This document shows positions 15,243 through 21,350 of a stretch of 28,644 nucleotides of DNA, piece by piece. The DNA lies in IMG/VR virus record IMGVR_UViG_3300046467_002804, positions 1 through 28,644 of that record; one strand, written 5' to 3'. Positions within the stretch are counted from its first letter, which is position 1. The number at the start of each line of letters is the position of its first letter. The stretch is from a virus. Both the position numbers and the translations under genes were made by a program. Under the pieces are notes generated by a model, which was not told the DNA's origin, made no database searches, and worked only from the letters and a program-made list of their open reading frames with translations.

Positions 15243-15320
15243 ATGTTAATTCCAGCATTATTCTTATTGTATTTCTATTTGGTTGTTGTTAAGGGAGCCA
15301 AGAGGTCGTTTGTCTTGTAG
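15243..15320 (+). CDS. 25-aa hydrophobic microprotein
   Basis: ATG at 15243 with a clear ribosome binding site, TAG at 15318. Residues 2-16 (LIPALFLLYFYLVVV) form one membrane helix, followed by the basic tail KGAKRSFVL. It ends 2 nt before the dCMP deaminase ATG, so it may couple translation into that gene or act in the membrane. Supported mainly by promoter, Shine-Dalgarno and spacing; no homolog recognised. Confidence 0.5.
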   Translation: MLIPALFLLYFYLVVVKGAKRSFVL

Positions 15321-15322
15321 AG

Positions 15323-15730
15323 ATGAAAAGGCTACCTTGGGAGCAATACGCCCTAGCCTTAGCAGAGACTGCCTCGACTAGGAGCGAAGACCCTTACCAG
15401 AAAGTAGGGGCTTGTGCTTTAGGCTTTGATAATAAAGTATTGGGTCTGGGCTATAATGGTTTAGCCTCAGGTAAACGGGCGCATTCTTCATTTTGGGAGA
15501 ATCGAGATCTTCGTCGACCATATATGATCCACGCCGAAGCAAATTGTCTTTCTTTATTTCGTTCGGGAGAATGTCGATTACTTGCGATAACTCTACTTCC
15601 CTGCTCTTATTGCGCCACCCTTATTGCCGCGTATAAAATTCCTGAGGTCATCTACAAGGAGCCTTACAAACAGGATCAAAAAGCTCTTGACATTTTTAAA
15701 TTTTATGATATAAATTTAACAAGAATTTAG
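15323..15730 (+). CDS. dCMP deaminase-like zinc deaminase
   Basis: 135 aa. Converts dCMP to dUMP for dTMP synthesis, or a related nucleotide deamination. Cytidine-deaminase-fold zinc site: H70-A-E72 (proton-shuttling Glu) and P93-C94-S-Y-C97. The N-terminal SEDPYQKVGACALGFDNKVL (21-40) is typical of phage dCMP deaminases. At 135 aa it is shorter than T4 Cd (193) and lacks the second, structural zinc insertion. First sizeable gene on the rightward transcript. Confidence 0.88.
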   Translation: MKRLPWEQYALALAETASTRSEDPYQKVGACALGFDNKVLGLGYNGLASGKRAHSSFWENRDLRRPYMIHAEANCLSLFRSGECRLLAITLLPCSYCATLIAAYKIPEVIYKEPYKQDQKALDIFKFYDINLTRI

Positions 15731-15731
15731 T

Positions 15732-15737
15732 TATAAT
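15732..15737 (+). promoter_or_regulatory. -10 box 7 nt from the start codon
   Basis: TATAAT at 15732-15737, directly after the deaminase stop codon, and 7 nt (ATTTAAA) to the ATG at 15745. No good -35. The box plus spacer is nearly identical to that before the 15150 gene. Confidence 0.45.
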
Positions 15738-15744
15738 ATTTAAA

Positions 15745-16314
15745 ATGAGAACCAACCTGTTAGTAGTTGATGATTTTTATCCTGACCCACTTGCAATTAG
15801 AGAATTTGCACTTGCCCAGCAATTCGAGGTAGCGGGAAATTTTCCGGGAAAAAGGACTAAACCCTACCTATCTGAATCAGTTAAAGAAAACATCGAGAAA
15901 ATTCTTTTAAATGCAGCCGGTAAGGTGGAGTGGGCGACATCAGCCTTAACGTATACAGGTGCATTTCAATATACCACCGAAGAGGATAGTTCTTGGATCC
16001 ATGTGGATACTTATAACACTTGGGCGGGGGTTTGTTATCTAACTCCCGACGCGCCTCCGTCTGCGGGTACGGGGATTTTTAAGCATAAGGAGACAGGGTT
16101 TTTTCAAAAGCCAGCCGACGAGAAATTAGCTGAGAAATTATCTTCTGAAGGCAATGATTTATCGAAATGGGAATTAATAGAGGTTATGTCAAATAATTTT
16201 AACAGGATGGTTATGTATAGGGGGGATCTTTATCATAGGAGCTTAGATTACTTTGGGAAAAATAAAGAAACAGGCAGATTATTTCAGACTTTTTTTATAA
16301 CGACAGGACACTGA
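15745..16314 (+). CDS. 2OG-Fe(II) oxygenase-like protein (DUF6445-like)
   Basis: 189 aa. Contains SSWIHVDTYNTWAGVCYLTP (82-101), where H86 and D88 fit the HxD iron motif, then GTGIFKHKETG (108-118), and a distal H164 in YRGDLYHRS with R165 or R178 as possible 2-oxoglutarate anchor. This pattern matches DUF6445-type proteins related to prolyl-hydroxylase-like oxygenases (recall). Substrate unknown; in phages such enzymes may modify proteins or nucleotides. It is 1 nt upstream of the CPxC membrane gene. Confidence 0.7.
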   Translation: MRTNLLVVDDFYPDPLAIREFALAQQFEVAGNFPGKRTKPYLSESVKENIEKILLNAAGKVEWATSALTYTGAFQYTTEEDSSWIHVDTYNTWAGVCYLTPDAPPSAGTGIFKHKETGFFQKPADEKLAEKLSSEGNDLSKWELIEVMSNNFNRMVMYRGDLYHRSLDYFGKNKETGRLFQTFFITTGH

Positions 16315-16315
16315 C

Positions 16316-16669
16316 ATGACAACATTATATTACCCATTAGTAGTTTGCACGATACTAGTCCTCTGGCTTGAGACTAACGGGTTTTATGAGTATTGCAGGA
16401 TGTTGGGTCTAGGAAGATTTTTTAAAGGGTATAAAAATTTTATAGAAACAATGGCCCCGTCGACGACCTTCGTTGAGTACCTAATGATCAAGCACGATTG
16501 TTTTTTTGTTCGTTTGATTAGCTGCCCCATTTGTTTAAGCGTTTGGGCGAGTGTCATTATTGCTTTGCTTAATTCGAGCGTCTGGGTATTTTTTATAAAT
16601 TTTTATCTATCGTTGGTATCATATTTTATATTAAAAATTTTAATTAAATTCGGAAAAAATGGGACATAA
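16316..16669 (+). CDS. Inner-membrane protein with a CPxC motif
   Basis: 117 aa. Hydrophobic helices at about 5-20, 63-85 and 88-110, with C70-P-I-C73 followed by LSVW at the start of the second. DUF1360-like and other small phage membrane proteins carry a CPxC..W motif in this place (recall). The Cys pair may bind metal or be redox-active; no enzyme function known. The C-terminus is basic and overlaps the next gene by 11 nt. Confidence 0.7.
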   Translation: MTTLYYPLVVCTILVLWLETNGFYEYCRMLGLGRFFKGYKNFIETMAPSTTFVEYLMIKHDCFFVRLISCPICLSVWASVIIALLNSSVWVFFINFYLSLVSYFILKILIKFGKNGT

Positions 16670-17165
16670 AGAACTAAAAGCTATGAATGACGACCCATGG
16701 AGGGTTCCGCCACCTAGGAGAATGGCCGGGCCGCACATAGGGTTGCCTATAAGGGTTGCGCCCCCGAAAGACGTGGAACCCCAAGGTACAGATAATGACA
16801 CCAGAGCAGTGACATCCAATATAGATGTTTCTCAAGTAAAAAATAGTCCTGATGAGTATTCTTTTAACCACCACATGCAATTGTTCGATTTCTTTTCTTT
16901 TAAACTGAGAGAGGGCAACTTCGTAAGTAGCATGACAGACGAAGAGAAGTCTATCGCACAAAATTATGCAGCCGTCTGTCATTCAACCCTTGGGGGGTGT
17001 GGATGTACTCAGGACTCTAGAGTAAGAGTTGCCATCGAATCTTACAAAACCATGGTAACCTCCACAGAGGGGGCTCACAAAAGTTTGATAGAGAAAGTCA
17101 AAGAGCACTTAAATGCCAAAACCCTAATATTTCTTCATCAAGGCAAAGAGATAGCAAGGTTTTAG
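16659..17165 (+). CDS. Hypothetical protein with Pro-rich N-terminus and Cys cluster
   Basis: 168 aa from 16659, which has a GGA-containing upstream stretch; the ATG at 16683 is an alternative. Residues 12-42 are proline/basic rich (PWRVPPPRRMAG, RVAPPKDVEP). The remainder is helical with CHSTLGGCGC (107-116), three cysteines that could bind a metal. The small helical C-terminal domain with this Cys cluster recalls proteins found in marine phages, but no function is known. Confidence 0.65.
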   Translation: MGHKELKAMNDDPWRVPPPRRMAGPHIGLPIRVAPPKDVEPQGTDNDTRAVTSNIDVSQVKNSPDEYSFNHHMQLFDFFSFKLREGNFVSSMTDEEKSIAQNYAAVCHSTLGGCGCTQDSRVRVAIESYKTMVTSTEGAHKSLIEKVKEHLNAKTLIFLHQGKEIARF

Positions 17166-17167
17166 GC

Positions 17168-17197
17168 TTGACAAAAATACCAAGAATTCTATATAAT
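17168..17197 (+). promoter_or_regulatory. Consensus sigma-70 promoter, leaderless
   Basis: TTGACA (17168-17173), 18-nt spacer, TATAAT (17192-17197), then only 8 nt to the ATG at 17206. Transcription should start at or beside the start codon; no ribosome binding site fits. Confidence 0.75.
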
Positions 17198-17205
17198 TTG
17201 GTCTT

Positions 17206-17862
17206 ATGAACAAAAAGTCATTATTGATCCTTCTCGCGTTCTTCTGGCTCGTTAGCTCAGCAAGCTCTGCTAAATATAATTATAAGATTCCGGTCCGTGA
17301 TTTCTCTCTTTCTACCCATCATGGGTGGCACGTGAACATAGATAAACTTTTGTCTCCCGAAACGGAAGCGGAAGTATTAGCCGTTCTAAAGCCAATTCTA
17401 AAAGAAATGAAAGAGATACTACCAGAACACTGCATAAAACTAGCAAAGAAGAAAAATTTAAAATTTTTTATAATGTATGATAGATTCAACAGCAGAAAGG
17501 GGATGTCTTACATAAGAAATAATCAAAGCAATTGGGATAGAGGCATCACAAAACAGATGAATATCTCGATAATTATACATAACCCGAAAAACTTCGCTAG
17601 TAGTCTCAAGGAAGACGCGCGGCATAATATCATTCACGAAATAGCCCACTTCTATCATTTAGAAAATTACGGTGCCTCCTACGAACCCATATGGAGATGT
17701 TTCCTGCTTAATAAAAGAAAGTATGAAGGCCAGTACGCAGCAGTAAACCATATGGAATATTTTGCTGAAACCTCAGCGTTATTTTTCTCTAGACCTTATC
17801 AGTTAGCAAAAGATGATCCATTTACCACAGAGCTTCTCAGGGGCCTATGGAAGAAAAAATGA
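17206..17862 (+). CDS. Secreted zinc metalloprotease (HExxH, gluzincin-like)
   Basis: 218 aa. Signal peptide: MNKK, hydrophobic core SLLILLAFFWLVSS, probable cleavage after SASSA near residue 22. Zinc site H144-E-I-A-H148 within IIHEIAHFYHLENYG. E184-Y-F-A-E188 about 40 residues later gives a plausible third ligand, and the EYFAE..A motif is like that of anthrax lethal factor-type (ATLF-like) domains (recall). The exported position in a Gram-negative host would be periplasm or outside. It has its own strong promoter and overlaps the next gene by 4 nt. Substrate unknown. Confidence 0.78.
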   Translation: MNKKSLLILLAFFWLVSSASSAKYNYKIPVRDFSLSTHHGWHVNIDKLLSPETEAEVLAVLKPILKEMKEILPEHCIKLAKKKNLKFFIMYDRFNSRKGMSYIRNNQSNWDRGITKQMNISIIIHNPKNFASSLKEDARHNIIHEIAHFYHLENYGASYEPIWRCFLLNKRKYEGQYAAVNHMEYFAETSALFFSRPYQLAKDDPFTTELLRGLWKKK

Positions 17863-18020
17863 GAAAAAAGATTTATAAGTATTATTTGGTTAGATCAAAA
17901 TTCGGAAAGAGAACACAGGGAGCCTTTCCCCTTTCCGAGGAGGGGAAAGACTGGGCTGAGGGCTATGCGGAAGAACTTGAGAAAAAGACGGGGGAAAAAT
18001 TTGAGGTGATAAAGGGATGA
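17859..18020 (+). CDS. 53-aa hypothetical protein
   Basis: ATG overlaps the protease stop (ATGA); TGA at 18018. Small basic N-terminus (MRKKIYKYYLVRSKFGKR) then acidic and helical (LSEEGKDWAEGYAEELEKK). The first strand-like segment and helix suggest a compact alpha/beta mini-domain. Position, coupling and codon use support it as a gene. No family recognised. Confidence 0.6.
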   Translation: MRKKIYKYYLVRSKFGKRTQGAFPLSEEGKDWAEGYAEELEKKTGEKFEVIKG

Positions 18021-18026
18021 GTCAGA

Positions 18027-18305
18027 ATGTTACACACCACGGTTATAAACCACAAACGGACAACGAGAAAGAGGATCAAGTGCGTCAAGTGTCTTGTCGA
18101 ATACAGCAAGGAAGACTACCAAACTCTCTACGAAAACAAAAAACTCGCATATTTTACTTTCCCGCCGAGAACCAATAACATTTTTTGTCATGATTGTTTT
18201 TACAAAAAAATTGTTGAATCATCAGTGGGAGAGGATAAAGAAATAAAAATTCTTGTCAAAGACAATAAAAACGAATATATTATAACGATTGAAACAGAAG
18301 AATGA
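18027..18305 (+). CDS. Small zinc-ribbon-like protein
   Basis: 92 aa. Two Cys pairs, C18-V-K-C21 in RIKCVKCLVEY and C54-H-D-C57 in IFCHDCFYKK, spaced as in a treble-clef or zinc-ribbon. It is preceded by AAAGGG at 18011-18016, 10 nt from the ATG. A competing frame starting at 18017 (52 codons) was rejected because it destroys this motif. The C-terminal part is a beta-rich, charged tail. Could bind nucleic acid or protein; role unknown. Confidence 0.7.
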   Translation: MLHTTVINHKRTTRKRIKCVKCLVEYSKEDYQTLYENKKLAYFTFPPRTNNIFCHDCFYKKIVESSVGEDKEIKILVKDNKNEYIITIETEE

Positions 18306-18583
18306 GTAGTAGCAAACAAGAGCAAAAGAAGGAACACCTGATAATGGAGTGTGAACTAAGCCAACAGTCGATCTCTTGGTGGAAAAGTGAGATGGAAAGA
18401 CTATGGGCAGAGGCAGAGTCCCTCGAGAAAGAAGACCCCCTGTTCCTTGATACGAAGCGGAGAAGCAAAATTGAGGATAAAATGAACTGTTTAATTACTA
18501 GGGGCGAAATTGAAATGGATATTTCTGATGGGCTAGAAGAGAAAATCAAAAGCTTTCATACGGGCCATACAGATGAACAATAA
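18302..18583 (+). CDS. Hypothetical helical protein
   Basis: 93 aa, mainly alpha-helical and highly charged with two Trp (ISWWKSEMERLW). Starts in an ATGA overlap with the zinc-ribbon-like gene, so translation is coupled. The Glu/Lys heptads at 25-65 could form a coiled coil. No catalytic motif or family recognised. Confidence 0.65.
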   Translation: MSSSKQEQKKEHLIMECELSQQSISWWKSEMERLWAEAESLEKEDPLFLDTKRRSKIEDKMNCLITRGEIEMDISDGLEEKIKSFHTGHTDEQ

Positions 18584-18601
18584 GATAACTTAATAAAATC
18601 T

Positions 18602-18904
18602 ATGACAGAAAACAACACAGAAACGACAGACAACAACGGAACAACAATGACAACGGTTAAGACCATCTACGCAAGGGCAGCAGTAGTCCTTTTGGCTCTT
18701 AATTTTTGCCTGACCGGCTACGTGGTCCTTAACTTGAACAAAACGACTCAAGAACAAATTGAGTCTGTTTCTCAAGCAAATTCGGCCACGCCAACACCGA
18801 CAGGGAGGACCGAAAGAAAGGTGCAGCCGCCCCCGGCAGTACCTTCGCCCGCCTCTACAACAGGTGAAGGTAGTGCCTTCGAAACGAGAGAGAATAATAA
18901 TTAA
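18602..18904 (+). CDS. Single-pass membrane protein with Pro/Thr-rich tail
   Basis: 100 aa. A Thr/Asn-rich N-terminus is followed by one membrane helix at about 24-45 (RAAVVLLALNFCLTGYVVLN) and a low-complexity Pro/Ser/Thr tail (PTPTGRTERKVQPPPAVPSP). Positive residues lie before the helix, predicting a cytoplasmic N-terminus and an exported tail. M16 at 18647 is an alternative start. Last gene before a strong terminator. Such tails often span the periplasm or are glycosylated; the role is unknown. Confidence 0.62.
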   Translation: MTENNTETTDNNGTTMTTVKTIYARAAVVLLALNFCLTGYVVLNLNKTTQEQIESVSQANSATPTPTGRTERKVQPPPAVPSPASTTGEGSAFETRENNN

Positions 18905-18925
18905 TCTTTTGTTAAACTAGGCACA

Positions 18926-18955
18926 CCCGCTGCATCAAGCAGCGGGATTTTTTTT
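18926..18955 (+). terminator. Rho-independent terminator
   Basis: CCCGCTGC, loop ATCAA, GCAGCGGG (18926-18946) then A and eight T residues. It closes the 15243-18904 transcript directly before the next promoter. Confidence 0.9.
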
Positions 18956-18956
18956 C

Positions 18957-18985
18957 TTGACCTTAAAGCAAGGGAATGCTAGTAT
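18957..18985 (+). promoter_or_regulatory. Sigma-70-type extended -10 promoter, leaderless
   Basis: TTGACC (18957-18962), 17-nt spacer ending TGC, TAGTAT (18980-18985), then 7 nt to the ATG at 18993. Starts 1 nt after the terminator T-run. Confidence 0.7.
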
Positions 18986-18992
18986 CTAAGAC

Positions 18993-19226
18993 ATGCACAT
19001 ACGCGAAATAAAAAACGGTAGCCTATACTTCAACAAGAAACGCGGTCGATCAGAAAGAGTCCGCAGCAAAGACCTTAACGCTTCTTCAGTGGTGGTCTCG
19101 TTTCATGGAGACAACCTCCTTTCAGCGAAGACTTCTGATCTTGAAATGGCTTCGAGCGCTCAAGTCGAAGAGTACAAGCGAAGAGTACAAACGGGGAGTA
19201 GCGTCTTGAAAGAAGTCTTTTCTTAA
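18993..19226 (+). CDS. 77-aa basic hypothetical protein
   Basis: A monocistronic small gene between a promoter and a terminator, which supports real expression. N-terminal half basic and strand-rich (MHIREIKNGSLYFNKKRGRS), C-terminal half helical. A 13-nt tandem duplication at 19166-19191 shifts the frame near residue 60, so the last 19 residues may be new: without it the protein would end VEEYKRGVAS. No family recognised. Confidence 0.65.
   Translation: MHIREIKNGSLYFNKKRGRSERVRSKDLNASSVVVSFHGDNLLSAKTSDLEMASSAQVEEYKRRVQTGSSVLKEVFS
19166..19191 (+). repeat. 13-nt tandem duplication inside a gene
   Basis: CGAAGAGTACAAG (19166-19178) is followed at once by CGAAGAGTACAAA (19179-19191), one mismatch. 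As 13 is not a multiple of 3, it changes the downstream reading frame. Confidence 0.7.
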
Positions 19227-19255
19227 AATCTTCTGGGTAGGCGGGCGCATCGCAA

Positions 19256-19288
19256 ACGTGAGGGGTTAAATTTCCCCTCACGTTTTTT
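19256..19288 (+). terminator. Rho-independent terminator
   Basis: ACGTGAGGGG, 8-nt loop, CCCCTCACGT (19256-19283), with the T-run through 19288. It closes the 18993 gene and lies upstream of the tRNA region. Confidence 0.88.
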
Positions 19289-19319
19289 GTGGGTAAAATG
19301 AATTTTTTTCCGCGGAGCC

Positions 19320-19586
19320 GTGTCGAACTTGGAGGTGGACGATATACCTAACAGAACAAGTGCGAGAGCAAAAAAAAACGGACTTAAAACCGACGAGGAA
19401 AACCCTCTATGGGTGGACGATATATATGAAAGTCAGAAGAAATATTTCAAGACGAGAAAAGGAAAGAGGGCGGTGGCTAAGGCTAGAAAAAAGTATGACC
19501 AGAGTGACCTAGAGCGCAGGAGGAAACAGAAAAGAGAGTATATGCAGCGCAAAAGACGAGAGGACCCAAAAGTTTGGCGAGTATAG
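19320..19586 (+). CDS. Very basic small protein, stop codon inside the Val tRNA
   Basis: 88 aa from GTG at 19320; no ATG fits. The C-terminal half is extremely rich in Arg and Lys (TRKGKRAVAKARKKY, RRRKQKREYMQRKRR). Such repeats of K/R, E and Y are seen in phage proteins next to homing-type endonucleases or as nucleic-acid binders (recall), but no HNH or other catalytic motif is present. Its TAG lies 10 nt inside the first tRNA, so translating ribosomes run into the tRNA 5' end. Start uncertain. Confidence 0.5.
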   Translation: MSNLEVDDIPNRTSARAKKNGLKTDEENPLWVDDIYESQKKYFKTRKGKRAVAKARKKYDQSDLERRRKQKREYMQRKRREDPKVWRV

Positions 19587-19648
19587 CTCAGTGGCAGAGC
19601 GGCACGTTTACACCGTGTTGGTCGGAGGTTCGAATCCTTCTACTCGCA
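19577..19648 (+). tRNA. tRNA-Val (UAC)
   Basis: Acceptor GCGAGTA/TACTCGC; D arm GCTC-GAGC; anticodon stem GCACG/CGTGT with loop TTTACAC (anticodon UAC); T arm GGAGG-TTCGAAT-CCTTC. Discriminator A, CCA not encoded. Separated from the next tRNA by 1 nt. Confidence 0.95.
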
Positions 19649-19649
19649 C

Positions 19650-19723
19650 GCGAGCGTAGCACAACGGTAGTGCGGGAGCCTTCCAAGCTCTTGATGAGGG
19701 TTCGATTCCCTTCGCTCGCTCCA
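19650..19723 (+). tRNA. tRNA-Gly (UCC)
   Basis: Acceptor GCGAGCG/CGCTCGC; anticodon loop CTTCCAA (UCC); T arm with TTCGATT; CCA encoded (19721-19723). Confidence 0.95.
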
Positions 19724-19726
19724 CAT

Positions 19727-19803
19727 CGGGGCGTAGCGCAGTCTGGTAGCGCGCCTGCTTTGGGAGCAGGATGTCGCAAGTTCGAATCTTGCCGTCCCGA
19801 CCA
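19727..19803 (+). tRNA. tRNA-Pro (UGG)
   Basis: Acceptor CGGGGCG/CGTCCCG; anticodon stem CCTGC/GCAGG with loop TTTGGGA (UGG); TTCGAAT loop; CCA encoded. Confidence 0.95.
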
Positions 19804-19805
19804 AA

Positions 19806-19881
19806 GTCAGAGTAGCTTTAATGGTAGAGCAGCGGTTTTGTAAACCGCCGGTTATCGGTTCGAATCCGGTCTCTGACTCCA
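19806..19881 (+). tRNA. tRNA-Thr (UGU)
   Basis: Acceptor GTCAGAG/CTCTGAC; anticodon stem GCGGT/ACCGC with loop TTTGTAA (UGU); TTCGAAT loop; CCA encoded. Confidence 0.95.
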
Positions 19882-19883
19882 GT

Positions 19884-19959
19884 GGGGGTATAGCTCAGTT
19901 GGTAGAGCATCTGCTTTGCAAGCAGGATGTCATCGGTTCAAATCCGGTTACCTCCACCA
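19884..19959 (+). tRNA. tRNA-Ala (UGC)
   Basis: Acceptor GGGGGTA/TACCTCC with one G-U pair; anticodon stem CTGC/GCAG with loop TTTGCAA (UGC); TTCAAAT loop; CCA encoded. Confidence 0.95.
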
Positions 19960-19964
19960 AATTT

Positions 19965-20048
19965 GGCGAAGTGGTGAAATTGGTATACACAACAGACTTA
20001 AAATCTGTCGGCGGGATCGCCATGCGGGTTCGAGTCCCGCCTTCGCTA
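19965..20048 (+). tRNA. tRNA-Leu (UAA)
   Basis: 84 nt with the long variable arm of class II tRNAs (GGCGGGATCGCC). Acceptor GGCGAAG/CTTCGCT with a terminal G-U; anticodon stem ACAGA/TCTGT with loop CTTAAAA (UAA). CCA not encoded. Confidence 0.94.
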
Positions 20049-20053
20049 CGGAT

Positions 20054-20128
20054 GGCCCGTTCGTCTATCGGCTAGGATGCAGCCCTTTCAAGGCTGAGAG
20101 ATGGGTTCGATTCCCATACGGGCTACCA
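20054..20128 (+). tRNA. tRNA-Glu (UUC)
   Basis: Acceptor GGCCCGT/ACGGGCT; anticodon stem CAGCC/GGCTG with loop CTTTCAA (UUC); TTCGATT loop; CCA encoded. Last of seven. Confidence 0.95.
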
Positions 20129-20149
20129 TTTTATTTTTAGAAAAAATTT

Positions 20150-20716
20150 ATGAGAGAGCCAATAAGATATATAGGTAAAGGAGATATTTGCGCTGAGATT
20201 GGAGTTTGGAAAGGAGGCTTCTCTTCTGAAATTTTAAAAAAAGAACCGGCGAAACTTCATTTAATTGATCCTTGGTTGAGTCAACCCAACTACAAAGGTA
20301 GATATGCCCCTCGGTGTCGTATGTGTGTTTCTGCGGGGAGAGCATGTAGACAGCACGCGGGGAGATGGTACTCAATAGAACAGCAGAGGATGGACTCAAT
20401 TTTTGAAGATATTCAAGAAAAATTTAAGAATGACGCTAGAGTAGAGATTCATAAAGATTTTTCAACAAACGTAAATTTTCCAGAAGCTTATTTTAATTGG
20501 GTCTACATAGACGGAAATCACAGCTATGAATTTGTTTTAAAAGATTTAAATTATTATCACCCCCTTATAATGAAAGGTGGTTTTTTATGTGGAGATGACT
20601 ATGATTGGAGGGATTGGCATTGCCAAGAGGGACCGAAGAAAGCGGTGGATGAATTTGCGGAGAAAATGGCCCTAAAGAAAGTCATAAAGAAAAGACAATT
20701 TATACTATATGTGTAA
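20150..20716 (+). CDS. Class I SAM-dependent methyltransferase (Methyltransf_24-like)
   Basis: 188 aa. SAM-binding motif I DICAEIGVWKGGFS (12-25), acidic end of strand 2 in LHLIDPW (36-42), and YIDGNHSYEFVLKDLNYY (118-135) followed by GGFLCGDDYDW. This is the arrangement of small phage and bacterial Methyltransf_24/FkbM-type enzymes, often found with glycan genes. A Cys-containing insert, CRMCVSAGRACRQH (56-69), is unusual. Follows the tRNA array by 21 nt without a visible ribosome binding site. Its last 8 nt overlap the ECF sigma start. Substrate unknown. Confidence 0.82.
   Translation: MREPIRYIGKGDICAEIGVWKGGFSSEILKKEPAKLHLIDPWLSQPNYKGRYAPRCRMCVSAGRACRQHAGRWYSIEQQRMDSIFEDIQEKFKNDARVEIHKDFSTNVNFPEAYFNWVYIDGNHSYEFVLKDLNYYHPLIMKGGFLCGDDYDWRDWHCQEGPKKAVDEFAEKMALKKVIKKRQFILYV
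20690..20701 (+). repeat. 12-nt direct repeat, left copy
   Basis: AAAAGACAATTT, identical to 21357-21368. The two copies bracket the GC-rich ECF sigma gene and encode the same KKRQF peptide, at the C-terminus of the methyltransferase and the N-terminus of the mini-HExxH protein. Confidence 0.7.
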
Positions 20717-21347
20717 AAAATTTTTGAACGAGGAAGCTGCCAGATTGAGCCCGACTCCCGCTCAAGTCGACCACGCCCTAGTGGATCGGACCCGGGAGGG
20801 TGACCAGAATGCCTTTGCCCAGCTGATTCAGCGCCACAAGAAACGAGTGTTTGCCATCCTCTCCCGATACGAACGCGACAACCACCGTGTGGAAGACTTG
20901 GCGCAGGACACCTTTTTAAAGGTATGGTGCCGCCTTGGCCAATACTGCGCCAGCGCGCCCTTCCAGCATTGGATCTCCCGTATCGCCGTTAACGTGGCGC
21001 TGGATCACATCCGTTACGTCACCCGGCGCATCAAGGAAACCGGGTTTGATGATCTCGGCGAGACCTCCTTGGACTGGCTGCGCTCCGATGACTGCAACCG
21101 TGAGATGGAAAAACGCGAGGCCCGCGAATTGCTCGAGCAACTTTTAAACAAACTCTCCGCGGCCGACCGAATGGTCATCAGATTACAAAGTATAGAGGGA
21201 CGCAGTGGCGAGGAAATCCGCCAGCTTACTGGCTGGAGTACCGTGAGCGTGCGCGTGCGCGCTCATCGCGCCCGGGGTCGCCTACGCGCCACATTGCAAA
21301 CACTACTGACTGAGGAACAACGGCAAGTCGATCCTGAAAGGAGATAG
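20709..21347 (+). CDS. ECF-type sigma factor, GC-rich, bacterial in origin
   Basis: 212 aa. Region 2 is typical: VEDLAQDTFLKVWCRL (61-76) and FQHWISRIAVNVALDHIR (85-102). Region 4 with LSAADRMVIRLQSIEGRSGE (about 149-168), then the helix-turn-helix EEIRQLTGWSTVSVRVRAHR. RpoE-like; recruits RNA polymerase to specific promoters. No anti-sigma gene is beside it. The coding sequence from about 20735 on is clearly GC-rich with G/C third positions, unlike every neighbour, while the first codons are AT-rich. It sits between 12-nt direct repeats, so a recent gain from a bacterium is likely. Confidence 0.9.
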   Translation: MCKKFLNEEAARLSPTPAQVDHALVDRTREGDQNAFAQLIQRHKKRVFAILSRYERDNHRVEDLAQDTFLKVWCRLGQYCASAPFQHWISRIAVNVALDHIRYVTRRIKETGFDDLGETSLDWLRSDDCNREMEKREARELLEQLLNKLSAADRMVIRLQSIEGRSGEEIRQLTGWSTVSVRVRAHRARGRLRATLQTLLTEEQRQVDPERR

Positions 21348-21350
21348 AGG

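Noticed and set aside
18017-18172. Alternative 52-codon frame starting in an ATGA overlap with the 53-aa gene
   Set aside because: The overlapping frame from 18027 is longer, has paired CxxC motifs and couples to the next gene by ATGA, so it is the better gene.
19588-19843. ORFs across the tRNA array on both strands (also 19821-20140)
   Set aside because: They are translations of tRNA genes, which have clear cloverleaf structures.
20916-21147. ORFs in other frames of the ECF sigma gene
   Set aside because: High GC lowers stop-codon density, so long shadow frames are expected; only the 20709 frame shows sigma regions.
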